Source of the DNA: Methylotenera_A sp963701715
GTDB taxonomy: Bacteria; Pseudomonadota; Gammaproteobacteria; Burkholderiales; Methylophilaceae
Reading direction: 5' to 3'
Assembly (NCBI GenBank): GCA_963701715.1
Contig: CAVPAX010000003.1
Location: 62,001 to 126,000 of the forward strand
Length of the DNA: 64,000 nt
Shown: in pieces, positions 52,788 to 62,249 of the stretch
Position numbering within the stretch: the first letter of the stretch is position 1
How the letters are laid out: each line of letters opens with the position of its first letter
The notes under the pieces: generated by a model
The model's input: only the letters and a program-made list of their open reading frames with translations
Told to the model about the DNA's origin: nothing
Database searches by the model: none
Translations under genes and position numbers: made by a program

Positions 52788-53045
52788 ATGGATACAAAAG
52801 ATACAAAAGCTTGGTGGCAATATGGGTATGTTTGGTTTATCATCGCTGGCCCGCTATTAGTCGTCGTCGCTGGTTTTATTACTTTATACCTTGCAATAAA
52901 ACTGCCAGACCCTGTAATTGATGATAATTATTATCAAAAGGGCATCGAGATTAATAAGACCTTAAATGCAAAAGGTGATGGTATGGCGCCGGCACTTCAA
53001 GCACGAAACCACGCTGCGACCGGAATCAAACCCTCACAACCTTAG
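52788..53045 (+). CDS. ccoH: cbb3 oxidase assembly protein CcoH/FixH (short form)
   Basis: 85 residues with one membrane helix (about residues 13-37) after WWQYGYVW and the conserved DDNYYQKGIEIN just after it. Family members in many bacteria are ~150-170 residues with a periplasmic beta domain; only the N-terminal part is here. The frame ends cleanly in a stop 3 bp before the next gene, so this short form is probably real. Confidence 0.82.
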   Translation: MDTKDTKAWWQYGYVWFIIAGPLLVVVAGFITLYLAIKLPDPVIDDNYYQKGIEINKTLNAKGDGMAPALQARNHAATGIKPSQP

Positions 53046-53047
53046 TT

Positions 53048-54226
53048 ATGCCGATAGATGCCGACATTGTAATTATAGGGGCAGGGCCAGCGGGCTTATG
53101 TTTTGCCAGGTCTCTTGCAGATGCCGGCCTACAAATTATGGTGCTTGAGCGTCAAGCCGAAGCTGCATTAGCAACACCGGCTTTTGATGGACGAGAAATT
53201 GCACTCACACATCATTCTGCAAAATTAATGCAGCAACTCGGTTTGTGGGAGCGCATAGATCCACAGGAAATTTCCCCTCTGCAAGATGCACGCGTATTTA
53301 ATGGATCATCTCTCTTTTCATTAAATATTGGTCACCATGAAACACATCAAAGCGAATTAGGTTATCTGATATCCAACCATCTTATTCGCAAAGCTGCTTA
53401 CGAAGTGGTGAAAGCTTCGCCAACAATTACTCTAAAAACAGAAGCCAAAGTTAAAAGCATTCAAACAAATGCGGATGGCGTGCAAGTAACGCTTTCTGAG
53501 GATGAGGTTATTCAGGCCAGATTATTAATAGGTGCGGACAGTCGCTTTTCTGAAACGCGTCGTGCCATGGGCATAGCCGCAGACATGCATGATTTTGGTA
53601 AAACGATGATGGTCTGCGTAATGGAGCACTCTGTGCCACATGAACACACTGCATGGGAATGGTTTGATTACGGCCAGACATTAGCATTATTGCCGATGAA
53701 TGGAATGCATTCGTCAGTGGTTGTTACACTTCCACCAAAAGAAATCGATAACTTAATGAAAATGCATGAAGACGATTTTAATCGGGAAGTTTCAGCGCGC
53801 TTTAAGCATAGGCTTGGTACAATGCGCCTCGTTTCAACGCGCCATGCTTATCCATTGGTCACTGCATATGCAAAACGCCTGATAGGAGAGAGGTTCGCTT
53901 TAGTGGGCGATGCTGCCGTTGGAATGCACCCCGTGACAGCGCATGGTTTTAATTTCGGTTTAAAGGGGATCGCAACCTTGTCTTCTGAAATTAAGGCAGC
54001 ACTCGCCTCAGGTAAAGATTTTACATCCAATAGCCTGCTTTTACGCTATGAAAAAGCACATCGCCGCCACACACGGCCATTATTTGTTGCTACACATGCC
54101 ATTGCAAAGCTATATGCAAGCGATAGTCCACCTGCACGATTGCTTCGTACAGGCGCATTGCGTTTGGGAAGCCGCATTACGCCATTCAAGCGTGCGGTAG
54201 CAGGATTTTTAGCTGATGCACGCTAA
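53048..54226 (+). CDS. UbiH/UbiF/UbiM-like FAD-dependent ubiquinone-pathway hydroxylase
   Basis: 392-residue class A flavoprotein monooxygenase. IIGAGPAGLCFARSL binds ADP of FAD, LLIGADSRFSETRRAMG is the DG/SRR motif, and FALVGDAAVGMHPVTAHGFNFGL the FAD phosphate motif. HPVTAHGFNFGL differs from the HPLAGQGVNLGL of UbiH/F/I and resembles the UbiM group as I recall it. The likely role is ring hydroxylation in ubiquinone synthesis. It lies 3 bp after ccoH and ends in a terminator, so it is probably part of the oxidase transcript. Confidence 0.8.
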   Translation: MPIDADIVIIGAGPAGLCFARSLADAGLQIMVLERQAEAALATPAFDGREIALTHHSAKLMQQLGLWERIDPQEISPLQDARVFNGSSLFSLNIGHHETHQSELGYLISNHLIRKAAYEVVKASPTITLKTEAKVKSIQTNADGVQVTLSEDEVIQARLLIGADSRFSETRRAMGIAADMHDFGKTMMVCVMEHSVPHEHTAWEWFDYGQTLALLPMNGMHSSVVVTLPPKEIDNLMKMHEDDFNREVSARFKHRLGTMRLVSTRHAYPLVTAYAKRLIGERFALVGDAAVGMHPVTAHGFNFGLKGIATLSSEIKAALASGKDFTSNSLLLRYEKAHRRHTRPLFVATHAIAKLYASDSPPARLLRTGALRLGSRITPFKRAVAGFLADAR

Positions 54227-54237
54227 AGCTTTTTTTA
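54208..54237 (+). terminator. Rho-independent terminator at the end of the cco-hydroxylase unit
   Basis: TTTAGC/GCTAAA stem (54208-54213/54222-54227) with an 8-nt loop and a run of seven T; it overlaps the stop codon of the hydroxylase gene. It is a weak stem but well placed. Confidence 0.65.
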
Positions 54238-54284
54238 TTTCACCATTGTGTATCCTAGGTTCAACCGTGGCACATTAAATTAAT

Positions 54285-55286
54285 ATGATACTTTGGCTGG
54301 AGCTTTTGCTTTGCCTTGCTGTTATTGGCTATGCAGGCTATTTTCTTTCCCGCTACGGTGATATTATTGCCGAGAAGACTGGCATATCAGCTTCTTGGGT
54401 CGGCCTCATTCTATTAGCGACTGCAACTTCTTTACCGGAATTGGTTACTGGAATTTCCGCTGTTACAGTAGCCAACGCACCCAATATCGCTGTTGGTGAT
54501 GTGCTCGGCAGCACGGTATTCAACCTTGCTATTTTGGTCATACTGGATGCGCTATATCAGCGCGAAACCCTTTATAGTCGCGCCGCCCAGGGGCACATCT
54601 TATCAGCTGCATTAGGCGCATTATTGATTGCTTTTGCCGGCTTTAACTTACTACTAGATCACACAGGAATTACTCCTGCACTATGGCATGTGGGGCTTTA
54701 TTCTCCGTTCATCGTGCTAGTTTATGTCGCTGCCATGCGCTCTATCCACCGTTATGAACAGCGCACGCTGGACGCGTATACCGAAGCCTCTACAGAACGC
54801 TATCCGCAAGTGACACTGCGTCAAGCAATCACGGGTTACGCACTGGCGGCGGCGGCAGTGGTAGCAGCAGGTTCCTGGCTGCCTTTTGTAGCTACAGAAC
54901 TTTCTGAACTCATGCGTTGGGGGCAAAGCTTTGTGGGTACTTTATTAGTGGCTGCAGTGACCTCAGCACCTGAAGTTGCAGTCACCATTTCAGCACTACG
55001 CATTGGGGCAATAGACATGGCGATTGCTAATCTGCTGGGTAGCAACCTGTTTGATATATTTATTTTAGTGGTGGACGATCTGTTTTACACTAAAGGCCCC
55101 CTACTTGCTAATGTAGATACCAGCCATTCAATCACTGCATTCACAGCCGTCATGATGAGTTTATTAGCAATTGCTGGCTTTATCTTCCGCCCGCAGCAGC
55201 GAGCTGTGTTAAAGCTCACATGGATTAGCCTAGGCTTGCTCCTGCTTTACATCCTCAACGCATGGATTATGTTTCAGCATGGATAA
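54285..55286 (+). CDS. CaCA-family sodium/calcium exchanger-like transporter
   Basis: 333 residues, about ten transmembrane segments in two inverted halves. The two alpha-repeats carry the signature Glu: TATSLPELVTG with GDVLGSTVFN, and AVTSAPEVAVT with NLLGSNLFDIF. The family exchanges Ca2+ (or other cations) for Na+ or H+. It begins a new unit after the cco terminator, and its last 8 bp overlap the start of the damaged P-type ATPase, so the two were probably translated together. Confidence 0.88.
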   Translation: MILWLELLLCLAVIGYAGYFLSRYGDIIAEKTGISASWVGLILLATATSLPELVTGISAVTVANAPNIAVGDVLGSTVFNLAILVILDALYQRETLYSRAAQGHILSAALGALLIAFAGFNLLLDHTGITPALWHVGLYSPFIVLVYVAAMRSIHRYEQRTLDAYTEASTERYPQVTLRQAITGYALAAAAVVAAGSWLPFVATELSELMRWGQSFVGTLLVAAVTSAPEVAVTISALRIGAIDMAIANLLGSNLFDIFILVVDDLFYTKGPLLANVDTSHSITAFTAVMMSLLAIAGFIFRPQQRAVLKLTWISLGLLLLYILNAWIMFQHG

Positions 55287-57954
55287 CAATATCGATAACA
55301 AAACTCACCTCCAATCCCATCACTGGCATACGCTATCTGCTGACGAAGCTGCGCTGCAACTTGAAACCAGCCACCAAACCGGATTAAGCACAACACAAGC
55401 AGCAGAACGCATTGCACGCCACGGACCGAATGCTTTGCAAGAAAAACGCAGACGTTCGCCTTGGCGCATGCTACTCGACCAATTCACGGAATTCATGATT
55501 ATGGTGCTTATTGTGGCTGCTATTATTTCTGGATTTGTAGGTGATGTTGGCGACACCATCTTTATTATCGTGATCGTGATTCTTAATGCGGTGGTTGGTT
55601 TTATACAGGAATTTCGCGCAGAACGAGCAATGGCTGCATTAAAGCGCATGTCCGAAGTCAGTGCGCGAGTGCTCCGCGATGGAGAAATACAAACTATCAA
55701 TGCTTCTGAACTTGTGCCGGGAGATATGGTACTGCTAGAGGCTGGCAATATAGTACCTGCGGATTTCAGGCTAACTGAAGCTGCACAACTGAGGATAGAC
55801 GAATCAGCCTTGACTGGTGAATCCGTTGCGGTTGAAAAACAAATACACTCCCTACCTGTCGTGGATGTACCCTTAGGCGACAAAACCTGTTTGGCTTATA
55901 AAGGCACCATAGTAACCTATGGGCGTGGGCGTGGCTTGGTCATCGCCACTGGCATGCAAAGCGAGCTGGGTAAAATCGCGTCATTACTGAGCGGGGGGAT
56001 GATAACAAAACGCCGTTACAAAAGCGGCTCAAGAATTTTGGTAAGTGGATATCCGTTGCAGCACTAATCATTTGTGCGCTGGTATTTATCATTGGCATTA
56101 CACGCGGCGAACCACTGCTGCTCATGTTTATGACTTCGGTGAGTTTGGCAGTGGCAGCCATTCCTTCGGCATTGCCTGCAGTAGTGACAATTTCACTCGC
56201 TCTAGGCGCGCATAAAATGGTTAAGCAGCATGCTTTGATCCAAAGCTTACCAGCTGTTGAAACGCTGGGCTCTGTGACTTTTATCTGCTCAGATAAAACT
56301 GGTACTTTGACGCAGAATAAAATGCACGTCACAACCATCTATGCAGATAATGAATCTTGTACATCATGGCTGGACAATAAGGCGTTAATTGAAGGTAAAG
56401 GCGGCTCCTTGGCCAAGGTTGTTTCACGCGCTGGCATTAAGCAATGACGCACATCTCGATAGCCATGAAAAAATACAGGGGGAACCAACCGAGGCTGCAC
56501 TTCTGCGAGCCGCACAAGAAGCGGGTTGGCACAAAGCTACACTCGAAAAAGAGGCGCCCAGACTAAAAGAACTGGCGTTTGATTCTGAGCGTAAGCGCAT
56601 GACCACATTTCATTATGCGCCAGATGGCGTTATTGCCTATAGCAAAGGCTCACCGGAAGCGCTGGTATCACAATGCACTCGCATACTCACATCAAGTGGC
56701 GAACAAATCATAGATCAGACTGCATTATTGCAGCAAGCTGAAACCATGGCAATTAATGGATTACGTGTATTGGCTTTTGCCTGCCGTAGATGGGATACTT
56801 TGCCAGAGAGTGAACAGCCTGATGATTTAGAGCGCGATCTTATTTTTCTGGGTTTTACCGGGCTCATCGATCCACCGCGCAATGAAGCGAAAGAAGCAGT
56901 TTCACTATGTAAATCTGCAGGCATCACCCCAGTAATGATTACGGGTGATCACCCCGCAACTGCCAAAGCGATTGCATACCAAATTGGTATATTAGCTGAC
57001 GAAAGCGGTAGAGTAATGACTGGCACTGAGTTGGCCAATTTAGATCAGCTTGCTTTTGAAGCAGAGGCAGTACTGGTAAGGGTTTATGCCCGTGTAGATC
57101 CAGCGCAGAAAATAAAAATTGTCCGCGCATTGCAAGATAAAGGTGAGATTGTCGCCATGACTGGTGACGGTGTTAACGATGCACCTGCGCTAAAAGCTGC
57201 CGATATTGGTATCGCTATGGGAAAAGGTGGGACGGATGTGGCAAGGGAGGCCGCCCGCATGGTATTGCTGGATGATAATTTTGCCACTATCGTTAACGCC
57301 ATCCGCTATGGTCGGCGCTTATATGACAATATTCGCAAATTCGTTCGATACGCAGTCACTACCAACTCTGCGGAAGTGTTGACTATTTTCTTAGCTCCAT
57401 TTCTAGGGCTACCAATACCATTATTGCCCACGCACATATTATGGATTAACCTGGTCACAGACGGTTTGCCGGCATTAGCCCTCACTGCGGAGCCTGCTGA
57501 GCGTGGAGTAATGCAACGCGCGCCTCGCCCGCCACAGGAAAGCTTATTCTCTCACGGCATGTGGCAGCATGTGATCTGGGTGGGGTTGCTGATGGCTGGA
57601 CTTACTCTGTTTGCACAAGCCTGGGCTTACCACACAGGATCGTCAAATTGGCAAACTATGGCGTTTACAGTGATAACACTTACACAGTTAGGACACGTCA
57701 TGGCGATACGCTCTGAAAAAGAATCACTGTTTAGCATGGGATTTTTCTCCAACAAGCCGTTGGCGATTGCGGTTGTTGTGACGTTTTTACTACAGATGGC
57801 AACAATATATGTACCCGCATTTAACCCGATTTTTAAAACCGAGCCTTTGACTATGAACGAACTTGCCATTTGCCTCGCTTTATCCAGTATTGTATTCTTT
57901 GCCGTAGAATTCGAAAAATGGCTGATACGGCATGGCTTGATTTATCAGGGCTAA
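55279..57954 (+). pseudogene. P2-type cation ATPase, two frameshifts and lost cation-site Glu
   Basis: Paralogue of the intact ATPase at 59589. The N-terminal half runs in one frame to the G6 tract at 55993-55998 (one G too few to continue LLS-GG-DDNKTPLQKR), then a second frame carries the pump core with CSDKTGTLTQNKM, and a third begins near 56399-56410 (PWPRLFHALALSND) and runs to the end. Apart from the shifts the domains are complete. The M4 motif reads PSALP (Ser codon 56166-56168) where the intact copy has PEALP; this Glu is a cation ligand in SERCA-like pumps. A two- or three-base codon change cannot come from a single indel, so functional decay is likely. It overlaps the exchanger gene by 8 bp. 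Confidence 0.85.
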
Positions 57955-58047
57955 ACTCATTGGGCAGGTCAGCTTTATACGAATAGGCAGATAGCTGCAA
58001 GATTTTCACCGACATACCACACTCAAATCAGACCTTATAACTTTTAA

Positions 58048-58058
58048 TAATCCAAGAT
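58048..58058 (+). repeat. TAATCCAAGAT motif upstream of nhaA
   Basis: This 11-mer recurs in inverted orientation at 59559-59569, so the pair flanks nhaA. The remainder of 57955-58091 shows nothing else I can support. Confidence 0.35.
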
Positions 58059-58091
58059 TACACTTCTAAATAAGTTATCGGAAAAGCAACT

Positions 58092-59465
58092 ATGTCACAT
58101 CAACATCAATCCTCAGCAAATAAAGAGAACGACGTCATTTACGCTCCATGGGAACGTACGTTTAACCGCGTGCTCACGCCTTTTGAAGAGTTTATTCATC
58201 GGCAAACGACGAGTGGCCTATTATTAATGGGTACGGCCATTGTTGCACTTGTAATGGCGAATAGTTTCCTGGCCGAGGCCTACATGCACTTCATCCACAC
58301 GCCTGTGTCGTTTAATATGGGAAATTGGGCTATCAGCATGAGCCTGCATCACTGGGTAAACGATGGACTGATGGCGCTCTTTTTCTTTGTGGTAGGTCTG
58401 GAACTCAAACGCGAGATCATGGTGGGTGAACTATCGGACCTGCGTCAAGCCGCCCTGCCGATTATCGCAGCCATCGGTGGCATGGTTGCACCTGCACTCA
58501 TTTATCTGGCATTCAATCAAGAAGGTGAGGCCGCACGTGGCTGGGGCATCCCGATGGCTACAGACATCGCATTTGCGGTTGGCGCATTGGTGTTGTTGGC
58601 CAGTCGTGTACCTAAAGCACTCATTACTTTTCTTGTTGCTCTGGCCATTGCAGATGATCTTGGGGCGGTACTGGTGATTGCAGTGTTCTACACACAGGAG
58701 TTAGCACTCAATTGGCTTATCGCAGCTTCAGTGCTATTCGCTTTATTACTCACACTGAATTTTGCAGGTATTCGTAAGGTCACGCCTTATTTTGCTATCG
58801 CGATTCTGCTGTGGTATGCCCTGCTGCAATCTGGGGTACATGCCACGCTGGCTGGTGTATTAGGCGCTTTCACAGTTCCCGCCAGATCCAGATATGATCC
58901 AAACTTGTTCATTGCGCGTGTAAAAAACCAGTTTGAGAAATTTATTGCCAATCGACACCAAGATGACTCAGTTATGACAAACGAGAAATTGCATTCGGTA
59001 GTAGAAAGCCTCGAAGATAGCGTTATTGGCGTGCAAACACCGCTGCAACGTCTGGAACAATACTGGCATCTGCCCGTAGCATTCATTGTGATTCCAATTT
59101 TCGCCTTATTCAATGCTGGCATCCCTTTGCAGTTTGCTGACATTGGTGAGACATTCTCGCATCCAGTCATGCTGGGGGTGACATTTGGACTGCTGTTTGG
59201 AAAATTTATTGGCATCACAGGTGCTAGCTGGCTCGCGATACGTCTGGGCGTAGGTCAGTTGCCTAAGGGAACGAGATTCAGTCAAATTGCTGCCGTTTCG
59301 GTATTGGGCGGAATTGGTTTTACCATGTCGATATTTATTGCGGAACTAGGCTTTGCAAGCGAGCCAGAATACTTACTGATGGCAAAAATGGGCGTGCTTG
59401 CTGCATCAATACTTGCAGGATTGATAGGTTTTATCTGGCTATGGTGGCTAGGGCGCAAGCATTAA
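58092..59465 (+). CDS. nhaA: Na+/H+ antiporter NhaA
   Basis: Exchanges external protons for internal Na+ at alkaline pH. The essential Asp pair is in LAIADDLGAVLVIAVFYT; MANS and WGIPMATDIAFAVG are family motifs. 457 residues, longer than the 388 of E. coli because of a ~20-residue N-terminal extension and a polar insertion (about residues 275-320, rich in Lys/Asp/Glu) between helices. It lies between two P-type ATPase copies. Confidence 0.95.
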   Translation: MSHQHQSSANKENDVIYAPWERTFNRVLTPFEEFIHRQTTSGLLLMGTAIVALVMANSFLAEAYMHFIHTPVSFNMGNWAISMSLHHWVNDGLMALFFFVVGLELKREIMVGELSDLRQAALPIIAAIGGMVAPALIYLAFNQEGEAARGWGIPMATDIAFAVGALVLLASRVPKALITFLVALAIADDLGAVLVIAVFYTQELALNWLIAASVLFALLLTLNFAGIRKVTPYFAIAILLWYALLQSGVHATLAGVLGAFTVPARSRYDPNLFIARVKNQFEKFIANRHQDDSVMTNEKLHSVVESLEDSVIGVQTPLQRLEQYWHLPVAFIVIPIFALFNAGIPLQFADIGETFSHPVMLGVTFGLLFGKFIGITGASWLAIRLGVGQLPKGTRFSQIAAVSVLGGIGFTMSIFIAELGFASEPEYLLMAKMGVLAASILAGLIGFIWLWWLGRKH

Positions 59466-59527
59466 CTAAGAAGAGAAACTAGCCGGTTTCATGTCTGTAA
59501 AAGTTAAAAATTTGCAAGTAACCAAAC

Positions 59528-59546
59528 CGATTCACTGACTGAATCG
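59528..59546. other. Inverted repeat downstream of nhaA
   Basis: CGATTC-ACTGACT-GAATCG, 6-bp arms. It could be an operator of the ATPase gene or an end-of-transcript hairpin. Confidence 0.35.
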
Positions 59547-59558
59547 TAAATTCTAAGT

Positions 59559-59569
59559 ATCTTGGATTA
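59559..59569 (-). repeat. Inverted copy of the TAATCCAAGAT motif, before the intact ATPase
   Basis: ATCTTGGATTA, the reverse complement of 58048-58058; it lies 20 bp before the ATPase start at 59589. Confidence 0.35.
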
Positions 59570-59588
59570 ATGTAGATTTATTGAACAT

Positions 59589-62249
59589 ATGAAAATCATT
59601 CAGCATCATTGGCACACGCTATCAGCAGACGAAGCTGCCCAGCTGCTTGAAACCAATCGCCAGGTTGGTTTAAACTCAGAACAAGTGGCTGAACGTATAG
59701 CATGCTATGGACCAAACGTCTTGCATGAAAAGCGCAGGCGCTCACCATGGCGCATGCTGCTCGATCAGTTCACCGATTTCATGATTATAGTGCTGATTGG
59801 GGCTGCAATTATTTCCGGCATCATTGGCGATTTGCAAGACACAATCGCCATCATCGTAATCATCATCCTTAACGCAGTGATCGGATTTATTCAGGAGTAT
59901 CGCGCGGAGCGTGCAATGGCAGCACTGAAACGCATGTCCGAAGTCAATGCGCAGGTATTGCGGGATGGTCAGGTGGCAACTGTCAATGCCTCTGAATTGG
60001 TTCCTGGGGATGTAGTGCTGCTGGAAGCAGGCAATGTAGTACCTGCAGACTTTCGCCTTATTGAAGCTGCGCAACTTAGGGTAGACGAATCAGCACTGAC
60101 TGGTGAATCCGTTGCAGTGGAGAAACAAATCCATCCACTTTCCATTGTCGATATCCCTTTAGGCGATAAAACTTGTCTGGCATATAAAGGCACCATTGTT
60201 ACTTCTGGGCGTGGATGCGGCTTGGTGGTAGCCACCGGCATGCATAGCGAACTAGGCAAGATTGCCACATTACTGAGTGATGATGACGAAACCAAAACCC
60301 CATTGCAAAAACGCCTGAAAGCTTTCGGTCAACGGTTGGCGCTGGCTGCGCTGGCGATTTGCCTACTGGTTTTTATCATTGGCATTATGCGTGGCGAGCC
60401 GCTATTGCTTATGTTCATGACGGCACTGAGTCTGGCAGTAGCAGCTATTCCGGAAGCACTGCCAGCCGTAGTGACAATTTCGCTGGCCTTGGGCGCACGT
60501 AAAATGGTCAAGCAGCACGCCTTGATTCGTCGTTTGCCTGCTGTAGAAACCCTGGGGTCAGTGACTTTTATCTGTTCCGATAAAACCGGCACACTCACCC
60601 AGAACAAAATGCACGTGACAGCCATTTACTCAGATGGTGAGCTTTGTAAAACATGGCAGGATGGGAAGAAAACAGAACCCTGGATAACCTTATTCCATGC
60701 TCTGGCGTTGAGTAACGATGCGCATCTTGATCGACACAGCAAAATACACGGCGAGCCTACCGAAGCGGCCTTGCTGCGTGCCGCGCAGGAAGCGGGATGG
60801 GATAAATCAGTACTAGAAGGTGAGATGTTGAGACTGAAAGAACTGCCATTCGACTCCGAACGCAAGCGCATGACCACGTTCCACAAAACGGAAATAGGCA
60901 TCATTGCCTACACTAAAGGCTCACCAGAGGCGCTGGTCTCGCAATGCACTCGCATCCTGACCTCAAGCGGCGAACAAACTATAGACCAGACGGCATTGTT
61001 GGAGGAAGTTGAAGCCATGGCCGCCGATGGGTTGCGCGTGCTAGCTTTTGCCTATCGGAATTGGTCTGTATTACCAGAAAGTGAACTGGCTGATGAATTA
61101 GAATGCGATCTAGTGCTTCTAGGGTTTGTAGGCCTGATTGACCCGCCTAGACATGAAGCAAAAGAAGCGGTTTCATTATGCAAATCTGCCGGTATTACAC
61201 CGGTGATGATTACTGGTGATCATCCTGCCACCGCACGCGCCATCGCCTACCAGCTTGGTATATTGGCAGATAGCGACGGCAGGGTGATGACTGGTGCTGA
61301 GCTGGAAAAGCTGGACCAACAGGCTTTCGAAGCAGAAGTTGAAGAGTTGCGGGTTTATGCCCGCGTTGATCCGATTCAGAAAATAAAAATCGTTCAGGCC
61401 TTGCAGGACAAGGGGGAAGTGGTAGCGATGACCGGCGATGGTGTTAATGATGCGCCCGCACTAAGAGCCGCAAATATTGGCGTAGCCATGGGCAAAGGTG
61501 GAACAGACGTAGCGCGCGAAGCAGCACATATGGTGCTGCTGGATGACAACTTCGCCACCATCGTGCATGCCGTGCGCTACGGCCGTCACCTTTATGACAA
61601 TATTCGTAAATTTATTCGTTATGTAGTGACAACCAATTCTGCAGAGGTTTTGACTATTTTTTTAGCACCTTTTCTAGGCCTGCCAATGCCTTTGCTGCCA
61701 ATACATATATTATGGATTAACTTGGTCAGTGACGGCCTACCTGCACTGGCACTCACAGCCGAACCCGCCGAACCCGGTATAATGCGCCGCCCACCACGCG
61801 CACCGAAGGAAAGTCTGTTTTCGAACGGCGTATGGCAACATATGATTTGGGTTGGGCTGCTAATGGCGGGGCTTACTTTGTTCACACAGGCATGGGCATA
61901 TCACTCCGGCTCAGCACATTGGCAGACTATGGCGTTTACGGTATTAACCTTAAGTCAACTTGGACATGTATTGGCGATTCGCTCAGAAAAAGAATCACTT
62001 TTTAGCATTGGATTTTTTTCCAATATTCCAATGGCAGCAGCGGTAATCGCGACATTTATGCTGCAAATGGCAACTATCTATGTGCCTGCATTAAATCCCA
62101 TCTTTAAAACTGAACCTCTTAGCATAGGTGAGCTTGCTTTTTGTCTTGCCTTATCTAGTATCGTGTTCATAGCTGTGGAAATCGAAAAATGGCTGGTGCG
62201 GCTTGGCTGGCTATATCAAAGTGATAAAGCCGTGAGAATTATGGGCTGA
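59589..62249 (+). CDS. P2-type cation-translocating ATPase (Ca2+-pump-like), intact
   Basis: 886-residue pump. The cation-ATPase N-terminal domain (HWHTLSADEAA), actuator TGES (DESALTGESVAVEK), phosphorylation CSDKTGTLTQNK (Asp ~331), KGSPEAL nucleotide-binding motif and MTGDGVNDAPAL hinge are present. Cation ligands match SERCA positions: Glu in PEALP (residue ~289), Asn and Glu in TTNSAEVL, Asn and Asp in WINLVSDGLP, so Ca2+ (perhaps Mn2+) is likely. It probably exports cations from the cytoplasm. The duplicate at 55279 is degraded. Its 3' end overlaps the convergent radical SAM gene by 11 bp. Confidence 0.92.
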   Translation: MKIIQHHWHTLSADEAAQLLETNRQVGLNSEQVAERIACYGPNVLHEKRRRSPWRMLLDQFTDFMIIVLIGAAIISGIIGDLQDTIAIIVIIILNAVIGFIQEYRAERAMAALKRMSEVNAQVLRDGQVATVNASELVPGDVVLLEAGNVVPADFRLIEAAQLRVDESALTGESVAVEKQIHPLSIVDIPLGDKTCLAYKGTIVTSGRGCGLVVATGMHSELGKIATLLSDDDETKTPLQKRLKAFGQRLALAALAICLLVFIIGIMRGEPLLLMFMTALSLAVAAIPEALPAVVTISLALGARKMVKQHALIRRLPAVETLGSVTFICSDKTGTLTQNKMHVTAIYSDGELCKTWQDGKKTEPWITLFHALALSNDAHLDRHSKIHGEPTEAALLRAAQEAGWDKSVLEGEMLRLKELPFDSERKRMTTFHKTEIGIIAYTKGSPEALVSQCTRILTSSGEQTIDQTALLEEVEAMAADGLRVLAFAYRNWSVLPESELADELECDLVLLGFVGLIDPPRHEAKEAVSLCKSAGITPVMITGDHPATARAIAYQLGILADSDGRVMTGAELEKLDQQAFEAEVEELRVYARVDPIQKIKIVQALQDKGEVVAMTGDGVNDAPALRAANIGVAMGKGGTDVAREAAHMVLLDDNFATIVHAVRYGRHLYDNIRKFIRYVVTTNSAEVLTIFLAPFLGLPMPLLPIHILWINLVSDGLPALALTAEPAEPGIMRRPPRAPKESLFSNGVWQHMIWVGLLMAGLTLFTQAWAYHSGSAHWQTMAFTVLTLSQLGHVLAIRSEKESLFSIGFFSNIPMAAAVIATFMLQMATIYVPALNPIFKTEPLSIGELAFCLALSSIVFIAVEIEKWLVRLGWLYQSDKAVRIMG

